Assembly (NCBI GenBank): GCA_025454375.1
Contig: JALOOO010000009.1
Location: forward strand, 1 to 49,079
Length of the DNA: 49,079 bases
Source of the DNA: Leptolyngbya sp. Prado105
Lineage (GTDB): Bacteria; Cyanobacteriota; Cyanobacteriia; Leptolyngbyales; Leptolyngbyaceae
Reading direction: 5' to 3'
Under the pieces are notes generated by a model that was given only the letters and a program-made list of their open reading frames with translations, was not told where the DNA came from and did not search any database. Below are positions 1 through 8,945 of the stretch, in pieces. The translations under genes and the position numbers were made by a program. How positions within the stretch are numbered: position 1 is the first letter of the stretch; each line of letters opens with the position of its first letter.

Positions 1-286
1 CCATGAAGGCCTTAACATTCTTAACCTGCTTTGGTGCTTCGGAAGCAGGGGGACGTAGCGCAATAATACCCGTTGGCAACCAAGTGATATGAACATTCGA
101 CAACTCTTCAAGTTTGGCGAGCAAGTCTTCAACTTGTCGATTAGAAACATGAACAATGACGAGATCGATACTTTGTTCTGCGCTTTGAGCTTCAGTCTTT
201 GAAGAATTCACGGCATCACAAGACTTTGCGATTTGTAGGACTGTTTCTCCCTGTCCTTGCGGCACTTGAATCATCAGTTGACGCAT
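1..286 (-). CDS. DUF389 (TIGR00341-type) membrane protein, N-terminal part
   Basis: This reading frame runs off the left edge of the window, so only about 95 N-terminal residues are visible. It starts at ATG 286-284 with a good GAGGAG ribosome site just upstream. The residues MRQLMIQVPQGQG, then LVIVHVSNRQVE and a PPASEAP segment, match the soluble N-terminal domain that precedes the membrane part of cyanobacterial DUF389 proteins. The membrane helices expected next lie outside the window. The molecular role of the family is not established. The family call is from recognition of this N-terminal pattern; the gene itself is secure. Confidence 0.75.
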   Translation of the reverse strand, partial: MRQLMIQVPQGQGETVLQIAKSCDAVNSSKTEAQSAEQSIDLVIVHVSNRQVEDLLAKLEELSNVHITWLPTGIIALRPPASEAPKQVKNVKAFM

Positions 287-527
287 GATTAATCTCCTCA
301 GACTGTTTGTTGAGTCTACTCAGACTTGCGCTAGATGACGACTCCCAAAAGAAAGAGGCTAATCCTTGAGCTTATGCCCGTCGAGAGGGGATATCTATGT
401 TATTAGCTGGGTTTCGCAGTTGACTGCGCCAACGCGATCGCAAGTCTTTGTGGACAGACGACAAGCACAGCTAGAAACGAGTCTGAAGCAGGCACTACTC
501 GATGGTAATGTAGCTTTCCAAGAGGCA

Positions 528-1040
528 TTACCGGATGTTCCGAGAATGTTCTCTCCGTCTGGCAATGAGTTGATCTTCATAGTCTCGGAAACTGCCACTT
601 GCACCATAGTAGGTTGGATAGCGATCGTAGATTCCTGGTCCTAGAAGAGGATATCCTGTACCAACAATGCCTGTTGTTGGAGCCAGAGGACTGTAGATAT
701 TTCTGACTTGCTCTTCGTAATCATTGTCAATTCTTAAATCTTCTGTAAACTCTGGCAAATTCTCGACTTGTTGTTTAGTTAGCCCAGGAACAACAACTTG
801 CTTATCTTCGTAATTCACTTGAGCAAGACCAACTGGAAGCAATACTTGCTTACCAAGAAACCAGAAACCTGTATCAACAATGAAGTAACGGAACCGTCCT
901 GTGTCTTCATCAACAAGAACGTTCTTCACGTTGCCAACTTTATCGTCACGATCGGCATAAACATCAAAGTTCTTAATGTCGTGACCTGAAAAACTGTCTT
1001 TATAGTCCGAGTAGAAATCGTCTACTTTGTAGAGTGCCAT
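528..1040 (-). CDS. PRC-barrel domain protein (paralog 1)
   Basis: A 170-residue soluble protein. Residues 1 to about 85 form a PRC-barrel (VGNVKNVLVDEDTGRFRYF, then LLPVGLAQVNY), a small beta-barrel fold found in RNA-processing, photosynthetic and stress proteins. The rest is a short acidic and tyrosine-rich tail ending in DYEDQLIARRREHSR. Two intact paralogs (32180-32680 and 32779-33612) and a remnant share the barrel and the E(D/E)(Q/R)(L/V) tail signature. A GGAGAGA ribosome site precedes the ATG. A copy of the shared 35-nt element lies about 160 nt upstream, suggesting stress-type control. Exact function unknown. Confidence 0.88.
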   Translation of the reverse strand: MALYKVDDFYSDYKDSFSGHDIKNFDVYADRDDKVGNVKNVLVDEDTGRFRYFIVDTGFWFLGKQVLLPVGLAQVNYEDKQVVVPGLTKQQVENLPEFTEDLRIDNDYEEQVRNIYSPLAPTTGIVGTGYPLLGPGIYDRYPTYYGASGSFRDYEDQLIARRREHSRNIR

Positions 1041-1201
1041 AATTCAATCTCTCCTATCGAATTGATGATTTAATTGACTTAAATTCACGTCTGCGATTTG
1101 AGCCTGTAGACTTTGGATGATCAGATCTCTGTATTCCTCGATCGCTGCACAAAGGCTAATATGCTCAACTCGTAACAGAAGTAGTGGATTGGTTATATTT
1201 C

Positions 1202-1236
1202 GACGGTAAGCCTCGAAGGTGGAAATGAGGTGGAGA
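1202..1236 (-). promoter_or_regulatory. Shared 11-nt-period direct-repeat element, upstream of PRC-barrel gene
   Basis: Read on the minus strand, the half-sites are TCTCCAC and TTTCCAC with an 11-nt period. The tail CTTCGAGGCTTACCGTC aligns without gaps to the tails of the other copies (CTTA, then CGT). It points toward the PRC-barrel gene that begins at 1040. A small open frame covering this stretch (1044-1292) is therefore unlikely to be a gene. Operator identity is inferred from recurrence only. Confidence 0.5.
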
Positions 1237-1333
1237 AAAGGTAGAATTATTGCTAATTTTTTCTGAACGCATAGAGGGTGCGGGATTGACACAAAAGATT
1301 AGTCGGCTCTGCAACAAGCGATAACTCTTGGTT

Positions 1334-1726
1334 CTAACCATGCTTGTCTAGGAGGGCTTTGACCTGATTTGCTAATTCTAGAGGCTTGAATGGTTTACTA
1401 ATCACTCCTCGAACATCAAGTTGAGCAAGTTGACTCGGCTCGATCGAGCGTCCCTTAGCGGTGAGTAAGATTACTGTGATGTGCTTTGTAAGCGGATTCG
1501 ATCGCAAGTTTTTCAAAATTGCGAATCCGTCCATCTCAGGCATCATGATGTCGAGCAAGACTGCATCTGGTTGCTCGACTTCAGCTTTGGTGAGTCCTTC
1601 AGTACCACAACACGCTGCGGATACTTGCCAACCGTTGACCAGTTCCAGGCAGGTTTGAATTAAGCTTCGGATATCTTCTTCGTCTTCGATTACCAAAATT
1701 TTATTGATCGCCATTGCTGTCTTCAT
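1334..1726 (-). CDS. Single-domain CheY-like response regulator
   Basis: A 130-residue stand-alone receiver domain. The acidic pocket is in VIEDEED near the N-terminus, the phospho-acceptor Asp is in AVLLDIMMPEMDG, and the conserved Lys is in ISKPFKP. There is no output domain, so it probably acts by protein contact or as a phosphorelay intermediate. It is transcribed divergently from the hybrid histidine kinase starting at 1869, a plausible partner. The start could be ATG at 1726 or the second Met at 1714; neither has a clear ribosome site. Confidence 0.9.
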   Translation of the reverse strand: MKTAMAINKILVIEDEEDIRSLIQTCLELVNGWQVSAACCGTEGLTKAEVEQPDAVLLDIMMPEMDGFAILKNLRSNPLTKHITVILLTAKGRSIEPSQLAQLDVRGVISKPFKPLELANQVKALLDKHG

Positions 1727-1868
1727 CGTTTATCTTTAAGCATAGATCCTAAATTAAATCATGCTACTGAATTAAATAATACTAACAGGTTCAAGCAGAT
1801 GTATCATTAGTAACTCTGCAAGAATTGAACCTCTATAAAGTAGCAAGATAATTCTACTGGCTAGTTAA

Positions 1869-2741
1869 ATGTTTAATGCCCGTTTTTTCTCACTCAACTT
1901 AGAGCATTTATCACAATATGTCGTTGCGATCGCCTCGACCGTGATCGCGCTCCTTCTCACAGACTGGCTACTATGGCAGCTTCAACCTGCATTATATCCG
2001 TTCTTTATTGCAGCGGTAGCAATTAGCTCATGGTATGGAGGGTTAAGATCTGGACTATTAGCAACTATCCTAAGCGCTATTCTCAGTGAATACTTCTTCT
2101 TTTCTAATCTATACGCTTCTTCTTCTACATTGCAAGATTTGCTGCGAATTAGCTACTTTGTAGCAGTAGCAGTCTTGATTTGCTCACTGAATGCGCTGCT
2201 GCGTTCTGAGCAGCAACGGGCGGAAAGACACGCGAGAGAAGCCCGTCGAAACCAAGAACTGTTGCTTCAGAACCAAGAAAGCTTGCGTCAAAGTGAAGAA
2301 CGGTATCGCCTGCTGATTGAAGGTGTAACTGATTACGCCATTTTTATGTTGAATCCGATCGGAGAAATCGTGAGTTGGGGAACTGGAGCGGAACGCCTTT
2401 TAGGATATCAAGAAGCAGAAATTTTGGGTCAGCCATTTGCGCGAATTTTTACCCCTGAAGCCGTTCGGCGGGGCTTACCAGAGAAAGCGCTCAAACTGGC
2501 AGCTACTGAAGGATTCTCTAGAGAAAATCGGTGGCATCTGCGGCAAGATGGTTCTCGATTTTGGGCGCATTGTGTGCTGACTCCGCTTCGCGATGAAGCC
2601 GGGAATCTACGTGGGTTCACGAAAATTATGCAGGACATCACGGCACGAACCGAAGCTGAAAAAGAGCGTGATCAATTGTTACAACGAGAGCAGGCAGCGC
2701 GTCAGGAGGCAGAGACAGTGAATCGATCGAAGGATGAATAG
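1869..2741 (+). pseudogene. Hybrid histidine kinase, sensor half (DUF4118-PAS), ended by in-frame TAG
   Basis: Residues 1 to about 120 contain four hydrophobic segments of the DUF4118 membrane sensor. A coiled linker and a PAS domain follow (about 140-265, SEERYRLLIEGVTDYAIFM to FTKIMQDITAR). The frame ends at TAG 2739-2741 in NRSKDE-stop. In intact kinases this position is followed by a Phe and then LAILSHELRTPL; here that H-box continues in the same frame right after the stop. The half therefore has a sensor but no catalytic part. It may be a single nonsense mutation, a sequencing error, or a readthrough site. The remaining 1.1 kb shows no other lesion. Confidence 0.8.
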
Positions 2742-2786
2742 CTAGCTATTCTCTCGCATGAACTGCGAACGCCTCTAACTGCGATC

Positions 2787-3890
2787 GTGGGTTGGATTGG
2801 AATGATTCGTGCTGGACTCTTGGATCAATCGAGAACTGACCGTGCCCTAGAAACGGTTGAGCGCAACGCCAATTCGCAACTGCAACTCGTTGAAGATCTG
2901 CTCGATGTTTCGCGCATTGTTCGTGGAGACTTAGGACTCAGCTTTAGCCAAATCAACTTCACTGATGTGTTCACTGCGGCAATCCAAGTCATGCAACCCG
3001 TTGCAGATGCAAAAGCGATTCAACTCACGACGATCAACATGCTAGCGAATCAAGCTCCAATCTATTTGTGGGGCGATGCAGATCGATTGCAACAAGTGAT
3101 TTTGAATTTAGTTTCAAACGCAATTAAATTTACCCCAACGGGTGGGCAAGTGACAGTTCAGCTTGATTTAGTAGAAATTGAGGGACACCCTTTTGTGCAG
3201 CTTCAAGTTCAAGATACCGGGATTGGCATCCGTGCAGATTTTTTACCTTATGTCTTTGAGCGATTTCGGCAAGCGGATAGTACCAGTGCGCGATCACATA
3301 AAGGATTAGGTCTTGGACTTGCGATCGTGCAGTACATTGTCAGACAACACGGCGGAACGATTCAAGCCGCAAGTCCAGGAGTAGGACAAGGCGCAACCTT
3401 TACGGTCAAGATTCCGTGTTTGGGAAGCGATCGGGAAAGGCAGAACATGGCTCCATTCATTCCTGATTCCTCTGTTCTCCCCGCGAATACAACGGTTCTT
3501 GTCATTGATGATGAAGCCAATGTACGCGAATGGCTGACGACCCTGCTACAGTCTCATGGAGCAGTCGTGATTGCGGTTGAATCCGTTGCAGAGGCACTCA
3601 AAACACTAGAGGAGCAAACACCAACGGTATTGATTAGTGATATTGCACTACCTTACGAAGATGGTTATGTTCTGATTCAACAAGTACGACGCTTTGAGGC
3701 TTCGCACCAAGAATCACAGGAGTCTTCCGTTGGTGTTCAGATTCCTGCAATTGCTCTGAGCGCTTATGCGGGTGAAGCGTCTCGTCAGAAAGCACTTGCC
3801 GCAGGCTTTCAGGCTTATCTAGCAAAGCCTGTGACACCGAGTGAGTTAATTCGTGCGATCGTCCAGTTGATCGAGAACTCAGAGCAATGA
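2787..3890 (+). pseudogene. Hybrid histidine kinase, catalytic half (HATPase-REC)
   Basis: This continues the frame of the gene at 1869 after the TAG. It carries the end of the dimerisation helix pair (LVEDLLDVSRIV), a HATPase domain with N-box LNLVSNAIKF, DTGIGI and GLGLGL, and a C-terminal receiver with VLVIDDE, phospho-Asp in ISDIALPYEDG and Lys in AKPV. The phospho-accepting His (codon 2757-2759, in SHELRTP) lies between the stop and the first available start (GTG 2787). A re-initiated product would therefore lack the His. No ribosome site precedes GTG 2787. The half is clearly the remainder of one gene. Confidence 0.8.
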
Positions 3891-3894
3891 GATG

Positions 3895-4743
3895 TTAGGA
3901 GCGAACAAGACTCCGATATCGAGCTTCAATCAACGAGTAAATGCTATAAGCAATCAATCCCAGCGCTACAATTCCCAAAATCCATGCTCCATACGGTTGC
4001 TGCGCCAAAACTGCTAAGGCTTCCCCTAATCCTTTCACTTCAGTTGCATCCGATCGCAGCGCAGCGATAATCACAAACAGACCAATAATGCAAAAAACAA
4101 CTCCACGCGCTGCAATCCCAAACCGTCCTAGCCGCTTTGCCCACTTGCGTTCGGTCGTATTCATTTGATTCAGCTTGAAATGTCTTTGAAACTTTGCGGT
4201 GTAAGCCTGATAAAAATACGACAATCCAACTCCAAATACGATCGCGCCTACTAACCCCACGAGCCATTGTCCCAAGGGTTGAGCTAAGACCAGCTTTGTC
4301 CAGTCTTGGGTTGCACCTCCATTGGTTCCGCCATTGTCTAGAATAAGTTTAACCGCAGTAAAGGCTAAACCTAAATAACTGATCGCGCTGATCAAATAAC
4401 CGATGCGCTGTACAATGCGCTTTTTAGAATTCGACTGTCCAGTATGCTCTGGATCGATCAATGCTTGAGCAAATCGCCACAAGACATAACCAATAATGCC
4501 GATCGTCACCAACCCAAGCAGCAATTTTCCAAACGGCTGCACTACAATTTCTTGCAAGGCTCCACTCGTATCGGTGGTTCGTCCTCCACCGCCAATTGCA
4601 GCTTGTGCTGCCAACAATCCTACAATAAAGTAAACAATTCCCTTTGCCGCGTAACCGAACCGAGCCAGCTTTTCAAATCCAGGATGAGCAACAGTCTGTT
4701 GTACGGGCTGTTGCAGTTTGGGAGGAATATTGTGTGGAGTCAT
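3895..4743 (-). CDS. DUF1206 family membrane protein
   Basis: A 282-residue integral membrane protein built from three repeats, each with two hydrophobic helices. The start of each repeat is visible: FEKLARFGYAAKGIVYFIVG near residue 23, QRIGYLISAISYLGLAF near the middle, and KRLGRFGIAARGVVFCIIG near 205. This threefold arrangement is the DUF1206 architecture. Function is unknown; members occur in cyanobacteria and actinobacteria and are often near stress genes. It converges on the histidine kinase, with only a few bases between the two stops. Confidence 0.9.
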   Translation of the reverse strand: MTPHNIPPKLQQPVQQTVAHPGFEKLARFGYAAKGIVYFIVGLLAAQAAIGGGGRTTDTSGALQEIVVQPFGKLLLGLVTIGIIGYVLWRFAQALIDPEHTGQSNSKKRIVQRIGYLISAISYLGLAFTAVKLILDNGGTNGGATQDWTKLVLAQPLGQWLVGLVGAIVFGVGLSYFYQAYTAKFQRHFKLNQMNTTERKWAKRLGRFGIAARGVVFCIIGLFVIIAALRSDATEVKGLGEALAVLAQQPYGAWILGIVALGLIAYSIYSLIEARYRSLVRS

Positions 4744-4934
4744 AATAGGTTGAGAATATTATCTCGCACTATGAAATAACTAGCTCGCACATCACATCTA
4801 TCAAAATAATGAACTTATCTGAGTCCTCTTCAACATGGCTATCTGCGCTACCAAGAATCGCTCTACAGAGAGGCGTTAAGTTTGTTGTTTAAGTTTAAGG
4901 TTGAGCGAATGATTAGACCTCTACGGAGAATAGT

Positions 4935-5254
4935 ATGGAAGCTCCAACGATCGTCGAAAGTGAATCTCTATCTCATAAACTAGAGTAAGCAAATTGGCAA
5001 AATTCTACGTCTGATTGGATGGACGGGTCTTGCCACACAGCCGCAGCTTTGTTATTCACAGCCTTTCTCGCGTTTCGCCAACTGCGATTTGCTCGTCGTC
5101 TTCGCAATCTAGATCCAGACCTTCATCCGAAACAGAGTGAAGTCATGCAAGTGCTTAGAATCGGTGTGATTGCAGGACTTGTCGGTATGGCGCTGACGAT
5201 TTCTTAGGCACGATCGCATCTATTGCAACTGCAAACTGGTTACATCGGCAATAG
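4935..5254 (+). pseudogene. Decayed DUF3611-like membrane protein gene
   Basis: Pieces of one protein are spread over shifting frames. ATG 4935 opens MEAPTIVESESLSHKLE and stops at TAA 4986. QIGKILRLIGWTGLATQ follows in another frame. FRQLRFARRLRNLDPDL and VLRIGVIAGLVGMALTI then return to the first frame, and a further shift gives LGTIASIATANWLHRQ before TAG 5252. The pattern (aromatic/Arg helix end, then Pro-Lys, then a Gly-rich helix) resembles the intact DUF3611 protein at 47358. The middle of the family is missing. Family assignment is moderate; decay is clear. Confidence 0.55.
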
Positions 5255-5255
5255 C

Positions 5256-5537
5256 ATGAGTCACGCGCAGTCCCCTGAACATTCTTTATCTCAAGCACGG
5301 TACGAAGTTCTACAACAGCTTGAAGACTGGCTCGATGTCCCGATGCTGGTCTTGAGTTTTGTTTGGCTGGCGTTGTTCGTGGTGGAACTGATTTGGAGAC
5401 TCAATCCGCTTCTGGAAGCAAAGTCAATCCAAGCGTTACATGCAGAAGTTGCGGCGCTACGAACCGAGATACAAGCTTTGTCTAGCAATTTAACCACTAA
5501 ATCTGCGCTTGAACCTTCAGAGTCAGCAGAAGGCTGA
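5256..5537 (+). pseudogene. Internally deleted ion-channel remnant
   Basis: The ATG lies one base after the stop of the preceding remnant. The frame reads a start like cyanobacterial voltage-gated-type ion channels (QLEDWLDVPMLVLSFVWLAL, first membrane helix). After NPLLEA it jumps straight to a coiled-coil tail (IQALHAEVAALRTEIQAL) of the kind that ends such channels. If so, the remaining helices and pore loop are lost by an in-frame deletion of several hundred bases. The 93-residue product would have one membrane helix and cannot form a channel alone. It could instead be a genuine small membrane protein; I rate the remnant reading as slightly more likely. Confidence 0.5.
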
Positions 5538-7376
5538 TTATCTAGCTGGAGAACTTCTTAGTGTTACCACTTTGTTTGTGTTTCGCTCTAAACAGTTAAA
5601 GATGCGAGTGAGCAGTTTTGATTCAACGATCGATTTATTCACACAATCGGTTGCACCTGCTAAAAACATCTGATGAACTGTTTCGAGATCGGTGTGAATG
5701 GTAAGGAACAAAATCGGTAGATCCGACCAATGAGGATCATTGCGGATGACTCGACAAAGCTCAATTCCGTTGAGATAAGGCATTTCAACGTCCAGAATTA
5801 GCAAATCTGGAGCGCAATCATTGAGAACTTGCCAAAATTGCTCTGGCGTTTGGAGTGTGGTTAGGTTTAAGGACGAGGCTGCTAGGCGCGATCGCATTGC
5901 ATTTAAAACTTGTGGATCATCATCTACTAATAAAACACTTGCTTCAGTCCAATTTCTTTGCTGTATCTCAGTCGCTGCTTTGAAGATTGCGGCAGCCGAC
6001 AAGGACTTGTGCAGAAATTTGCTGCCTCCGTGTCGAGCCACTTCAACCCGATCCAGTAATCCTTCTCGCTCAGCCCAAACTAAAATTCGTAAAGGTTGCT
6101 CAGAAAGTTCTGACAGCAGCGTTAAGCCAGTTTGAAAGCTTGGAGCGCAATCTAGATCGACAAGCACAACATCAGGATTGTGAGCTGCAACTGCGCTTAA
6201 TCCTTGTTCGATGTAGCGATCGTCAACTAAATTAGAAGCTGTTTTCACTTGCAATTGCCAATTCTTTGCTTCTTCGATTAGCGGTTCGACTGAGCCTGAA
6301 TTCTGGCTTAGAACGAGAAGCAATGGATAATTTTGCTTGAGTGTCTGTTCGATCGTAGGCGCATTCTCAAAAATCTGACGCAGTTGAACGATCGCTTGAG
6401 TGAGAATTTGAGCTTGATGAGTTAAATTTTCAGCTTGTAGACTGTCTTCGATTTCTGCTGCTAATCGAGAACCATCATCAAAGCCAAGCGTTCCTAATGC
6501 TCCGGCTAACTTATGGGCTTCGTGTTGTGCTTGCTGCCGTAATTCTTCGTTTAATCTACCCTGATTGAGCGCAAGAATTACTTGCTCTAGAACGCTTAGA
6601 CGATCGCTAAATTTCGCTTTGAAACTTTCTCTTGCTTTTCGGACAGCGATTTCTGTTTGTTGCTCAACCCAACTCGATTCTGAGGCTTGAGAAGTTTGTG
6701 TTTCGGCAGGGTTCAAGCGATAGCCTAATCCATAAACTGTCTCAATCAAATCTGAAGGTGCGCCTACTTGATTCAATTTTTGCCGCAGAGTTTTGATATA
6801 GGATTTAATCGTTGCTTCTTGAGGCGGATCGTTCAAATTCCACAGATGATCCACGATCGCGCTTCGGTTAAAGGTGCGGTGACTATTGCGTAAAAATAGC
6901 TCTAATAAACGATACTCTGTTGAAGTCAAATTCACCGGGAAATTGCGGTACGTTACTTCACACGAACTCGGATCAAGTCGTAAGTAACCCCATTCTAAAA
7001 TCGGAGTTATAGAACCGCTCGATCGACGCAACAACGCCCGAATCCGAGCCATCAACTCTGGAAAATCGAACGGTTTAATCAGATAGTCGTCGGCTCCCGC
7101 GTCTAAGCCTAAAACTTTATCCGTTGTGGTATCTTTTGCTGTCAGTAGAAGAATTGGCGTTTGATCCCCAGCTTGGCGCAATTGCTGACACAAACTCATG
7201 CCATCGAGCTTGGGTAGCATCACATCGAGCAAAATCAAATCATAGTTTGCATGAACGGCACACTGCCGCCCTATTTCACCATCTATGGCAATATCAATAA
7301 CATACTGCTGCTTGATTAGTACGTCTGAAATTGCATTTGCGATCGCGTCATCATCTTCTATTAGCAAAATTTTCAT
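5538..7376 (-). CDS. OmpR-type response regulator with Hpt and two further receiver domains
   Basis: About 612 residues. Receiver 1 (1-120) has phospho-Asp51 in LILLDVMLPKLDG. A winged-helix OmpR/PhoB DNA-binding domain follows (about 130-225, ending ETVYGLGYRLNP). An Hpt domain has its His in EAHKLAGALGTLGF. A weaker receiver and a complete C-terminal receiver (LLVDDDPQVL, LLILDVEMPYLNG) complete it. The chosen ATG (7376-7374) has AAGGAG 7 nt upstream; a longer frame to 7448 lacks this. It can bind DNA and relay phosphate, so it could read the 11-nt-period repeats found in this window. That link is inference. The neighbouring sensor genes are broken, so its kinase is not obvious here. Confidence 0.9.
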   Translation of the reverse strand: MKILLIEDDDAIANAISDVLIKQQYVIDIAIDGEIGRQCAVHANYDLILLDVMLPKLDGMSLCQQLRQAGDQTPILLLTAKDTTTDKVLGLDAGADDYLIKPFDFPELMARIRALLRRSSGSITPILEWGYLRLDPSSCEVTYRNFPVNLTSTEYRLLELFLRNSHRTFNRSAIVDHLWNLNDPPQEATIKSYIKTLRQKLNQVGAPSDLIETVYGLGYRLNPAETQTSQASESSWVEQQTEIAVRKARESFKAKFSDRLSVLEQVILALNQGRLNEELRQQAQHEAHKLAGALGTLGFDDGSRLAAEIEDSLQAENLTHQAQILTQAIVQLRQIFENAPTIEQTLKQNYPLLLVLSQNSGSVEPLIEEAKNWQLQVKTASNLVDDRYIEQGLSAVAAHNPDVVLVDLDCAPSFQTGLTLLSELSEQPLRILVWAEREGLLDRVEVARHGGSKFLHKSLSAAAIFKAATEIQQRNWTEASVLLVDDDPQVLNAMRSRLAASSLNLTTLQTPEQFWQVLNDCAPDLLILDVEMPYLNGIELCRVIRNDPHWSDLPILFLTIHTDLETVHQMFLAGATDCVNKSIVESKLLTRIFNCLERNTNKVVTLRSSPAR

Positions 7377-7559
7377 CTCGGCTCCTTGTTCGGTCTTTCT
7401 TTCTAATCCGTAGCAACTTGACGAAGAGTGAGTGATACGACTATCCAAGTAATTAATTCTTCTTGGAAGCTCTAGCTAAAAATATCATAGGTCATAGCTG
7501 CACTTGGTCTCCACTTTATTTCTACCTTTATTCCATATATCGTATTAAATCCGAGAGGG

Positions 7560-7901
7560 ATGGCTCAACTGCGTATTTATCTAACACTTCCACTCATCAT
7601 GGCAGCAATTCAAGAGGTTTTATCAACAGAGCCGTACTGTTTCTATGAGAAATTACTGCTTGCCCCTGAATCACGGAAACGACTTATTGTGTCTGTCTTT
7701 ACACAGGCTCGCTGTGGCTATCAGGTCTTTATTGATAATGCCAAAGCGCTTTATTTTTCGGCAGTTGAGCCAAAGTTCCTACTGAAGAATCTAATTCATC
7801 AGGAGATGAATTATTTGATTCGAGAACATGACGATCGAGCAATATATTTAGCGGGTTTGACGCTGCGGCGATCGCCAAATATTGACCCTTTCAGCAATTA
7901 A
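7560..7901 (+). CDS. Small conserved hypothetical protein
   Basis: A 113-residue soluble protein without a motif I can name. It begins MAQLRIYLTLPLIMAAIQEV and then alternates short helices and strands with several Arg/Tyr residues. This resembles small uncharacterised proteins common in cyanobacteria. A purine-rich GAGAGGG run directly precedes the ATG, which is close for a ribosome site; ATG 7599 is an alternative start. A degenerate copy of the shared direct repeat (TCTCCAC at 7508, TTTCTAC at 7519) lies about 35-50 nt upstream. Function not assigned. Confidence 0.55.
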   Translation: MAQLRIYLTLPLIMAAIQEVLSTEPYCFYEKLLLAPESRKRLIVSVFTQARCGYQVFIDNAKALYFSAVEPKFLLKNLIHQEMNYLIREHDDRAIYLAGLTLRRSPNIDPFSN

Positions 7902-7967
7902 ATCCCTTGTTGAGATTAAGTGACAGGAATCTATATCTCCAGAAGTAACTTCGAGAATTTATCCTCA

Positions 7968-8002
7968 TTTCCACCTGTTTTCCACCATTTCGCCTTAGTA
8001 TT
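7968..8002 (+). promoter_or_regulatory. Shared 11-nt-period direct-repeat element, upstream of secreted-protein gene
   Basis: Two exact TTTCCAC half-sites at 7968 and 7979 are followed by CATTTCGCCTTAGTATT, which aligns with the tails of the other copies. TAGAAC lies 17 nt after the TTTCGC segment, so a -35/-10 pair directly downstream of the repeats is possible. It faces the gene at 8101, about 100 nt away. Confidence 0.55.
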
Positions 8003-8100
8003 CAAGTTAGTAGAACACTACTCAAATCTAGGGCATTCCGAAGTGCTATTTACAACAACGCTGGAGATGCCTTTTCTGATTTCTTGTCTCTTAAGAACCT

Positions 8101-8859
8101 ATGATGCGTATGCTTGACCTAAAAAACAGCAATTTGATAGGGTTCTTTGGCGGGTTGATCCTTGGAGTTCCTATTCTTTCCTCAACTGCACTAGCTTCGC
8201 CTACTCCCAGGCTTAATCCCTGCCCCAGAATCTACTATGAAGAGCCTTATAACAGTCGATTGATTGTTCCGCAAACTTGTCCGCCGAATGCGATTACTCA
8301 ATTTGCGATCCAGAATCTAGGTGCGTTTCGTCGTGGAGTGGGCGCAGTAGGCAGCGATTTACCTGCACCCACACAAGGTCTGACTCCTAACCTAACTGTG
8401 CCTGTTAATGTACCCAGGACACTGGGTACTGTTAGTCAACGACCTAGCATCTTTAATGAGCCTCCGTACAATCGCACTGCTCCAGGCACACCCATAACAC
8501 GCCCGGTTCAGCCTCCATTACCAGAGCAGCGATCGCAACCTCTTGCCAGCATCACTCCCAACAATGGCAAAATCAACGTCAGATTAAAAAATGACACCAA
8601 TACTATCGTCACATATGAAGCTATTCAGTACACACAAAGACGGTCTTTAAGACCCGGAGAAGAAGTATTGCTGCAAAATATTCCTGTACCCGTGACTGTA
8701 AGCTTCGTGCGGCAAGACAATGGCTTTGTAGAAGTGATTCCAGTCAACAATCCCGAAGCTGGATTGCTATCGCTTACCTTGGATGAAGATACTACTCCGC
8801 TCGATCGCAACCAGGGTGTCATTCGAGTGCAGCAAAACGGTCAGGTATTCCTAAACTAG
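8101..8859 (+). CDS. Secreted protein of unknown function
   Basis: A 252-residue protein. The N-terminus has a basic start, a hydrophobic core (LIGFFGGLILGVPILSS) and an ALA-S cleavage-like site near residue 32, a Sec signal peptide. The middle is proline-rich and of low complexity, with two (N/E)EPPYN-like segments. The C-terminal 100 residues look like a beta-rich domain (KINVRLKNDTNTIVTYEA to VIRVQQNGQVFLN). I recognise no catalytic motif. Three Met codons compete for the start (8101, 8104, 8110) without a strong ribosome site. A shared regulatory element precedes it, and a two-module lipoprotein gene follows about 90 nt downstream. Confidence 0.75.
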   Translation: MMRMLDLKNSNLIGFFGGLILGVPILSSTALASPTPRLNPCPRIYYEEPYNSRLIVPQTCPPNAITQFAIQNLGAFRRGVGAVGSDLPAPTQGLTPNLTVPVNVPRTLGTVSQRPSIFNEPPYNRTAPGTPITRPVQPPLPEQRSQPLASITPNNGKINVRLKNDTNTIVTYEAIQYTQRRSLRPGEEVLLQNIPVPVTVSFVRQDNGFVEVIPVNNPEAGLLSLTLDEDTTPLDRNQGVIRVQQNGQVFLN

Positions 8860-8945
8860 AAGCCTGTAGAAAGTTAGTTTGATGAGCTTTGCTTTTACAT
8901 TGTAGCAATATTTACATTAGCGAATTAATTAAGGAGAATTTTTTA

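Noticed and set aside
366-644. 92-codon plus-strand frame near the left end
   Set aside because: Its second half is the reverse of the PRC-barrel coding sequence, with no ribosome site and an unnatural composition.
1044-1292. 82-codon open frame upstream of the PRC-barrel gene
   Set aside because: It covers the shared direct-repeat element and the ribosome site of the next gene and resembles no family.
7920-8117. 65-codon frame before the secreted-protein gene
   Set aside because: It spans the repeat element and promoter region and has no ribosome site.
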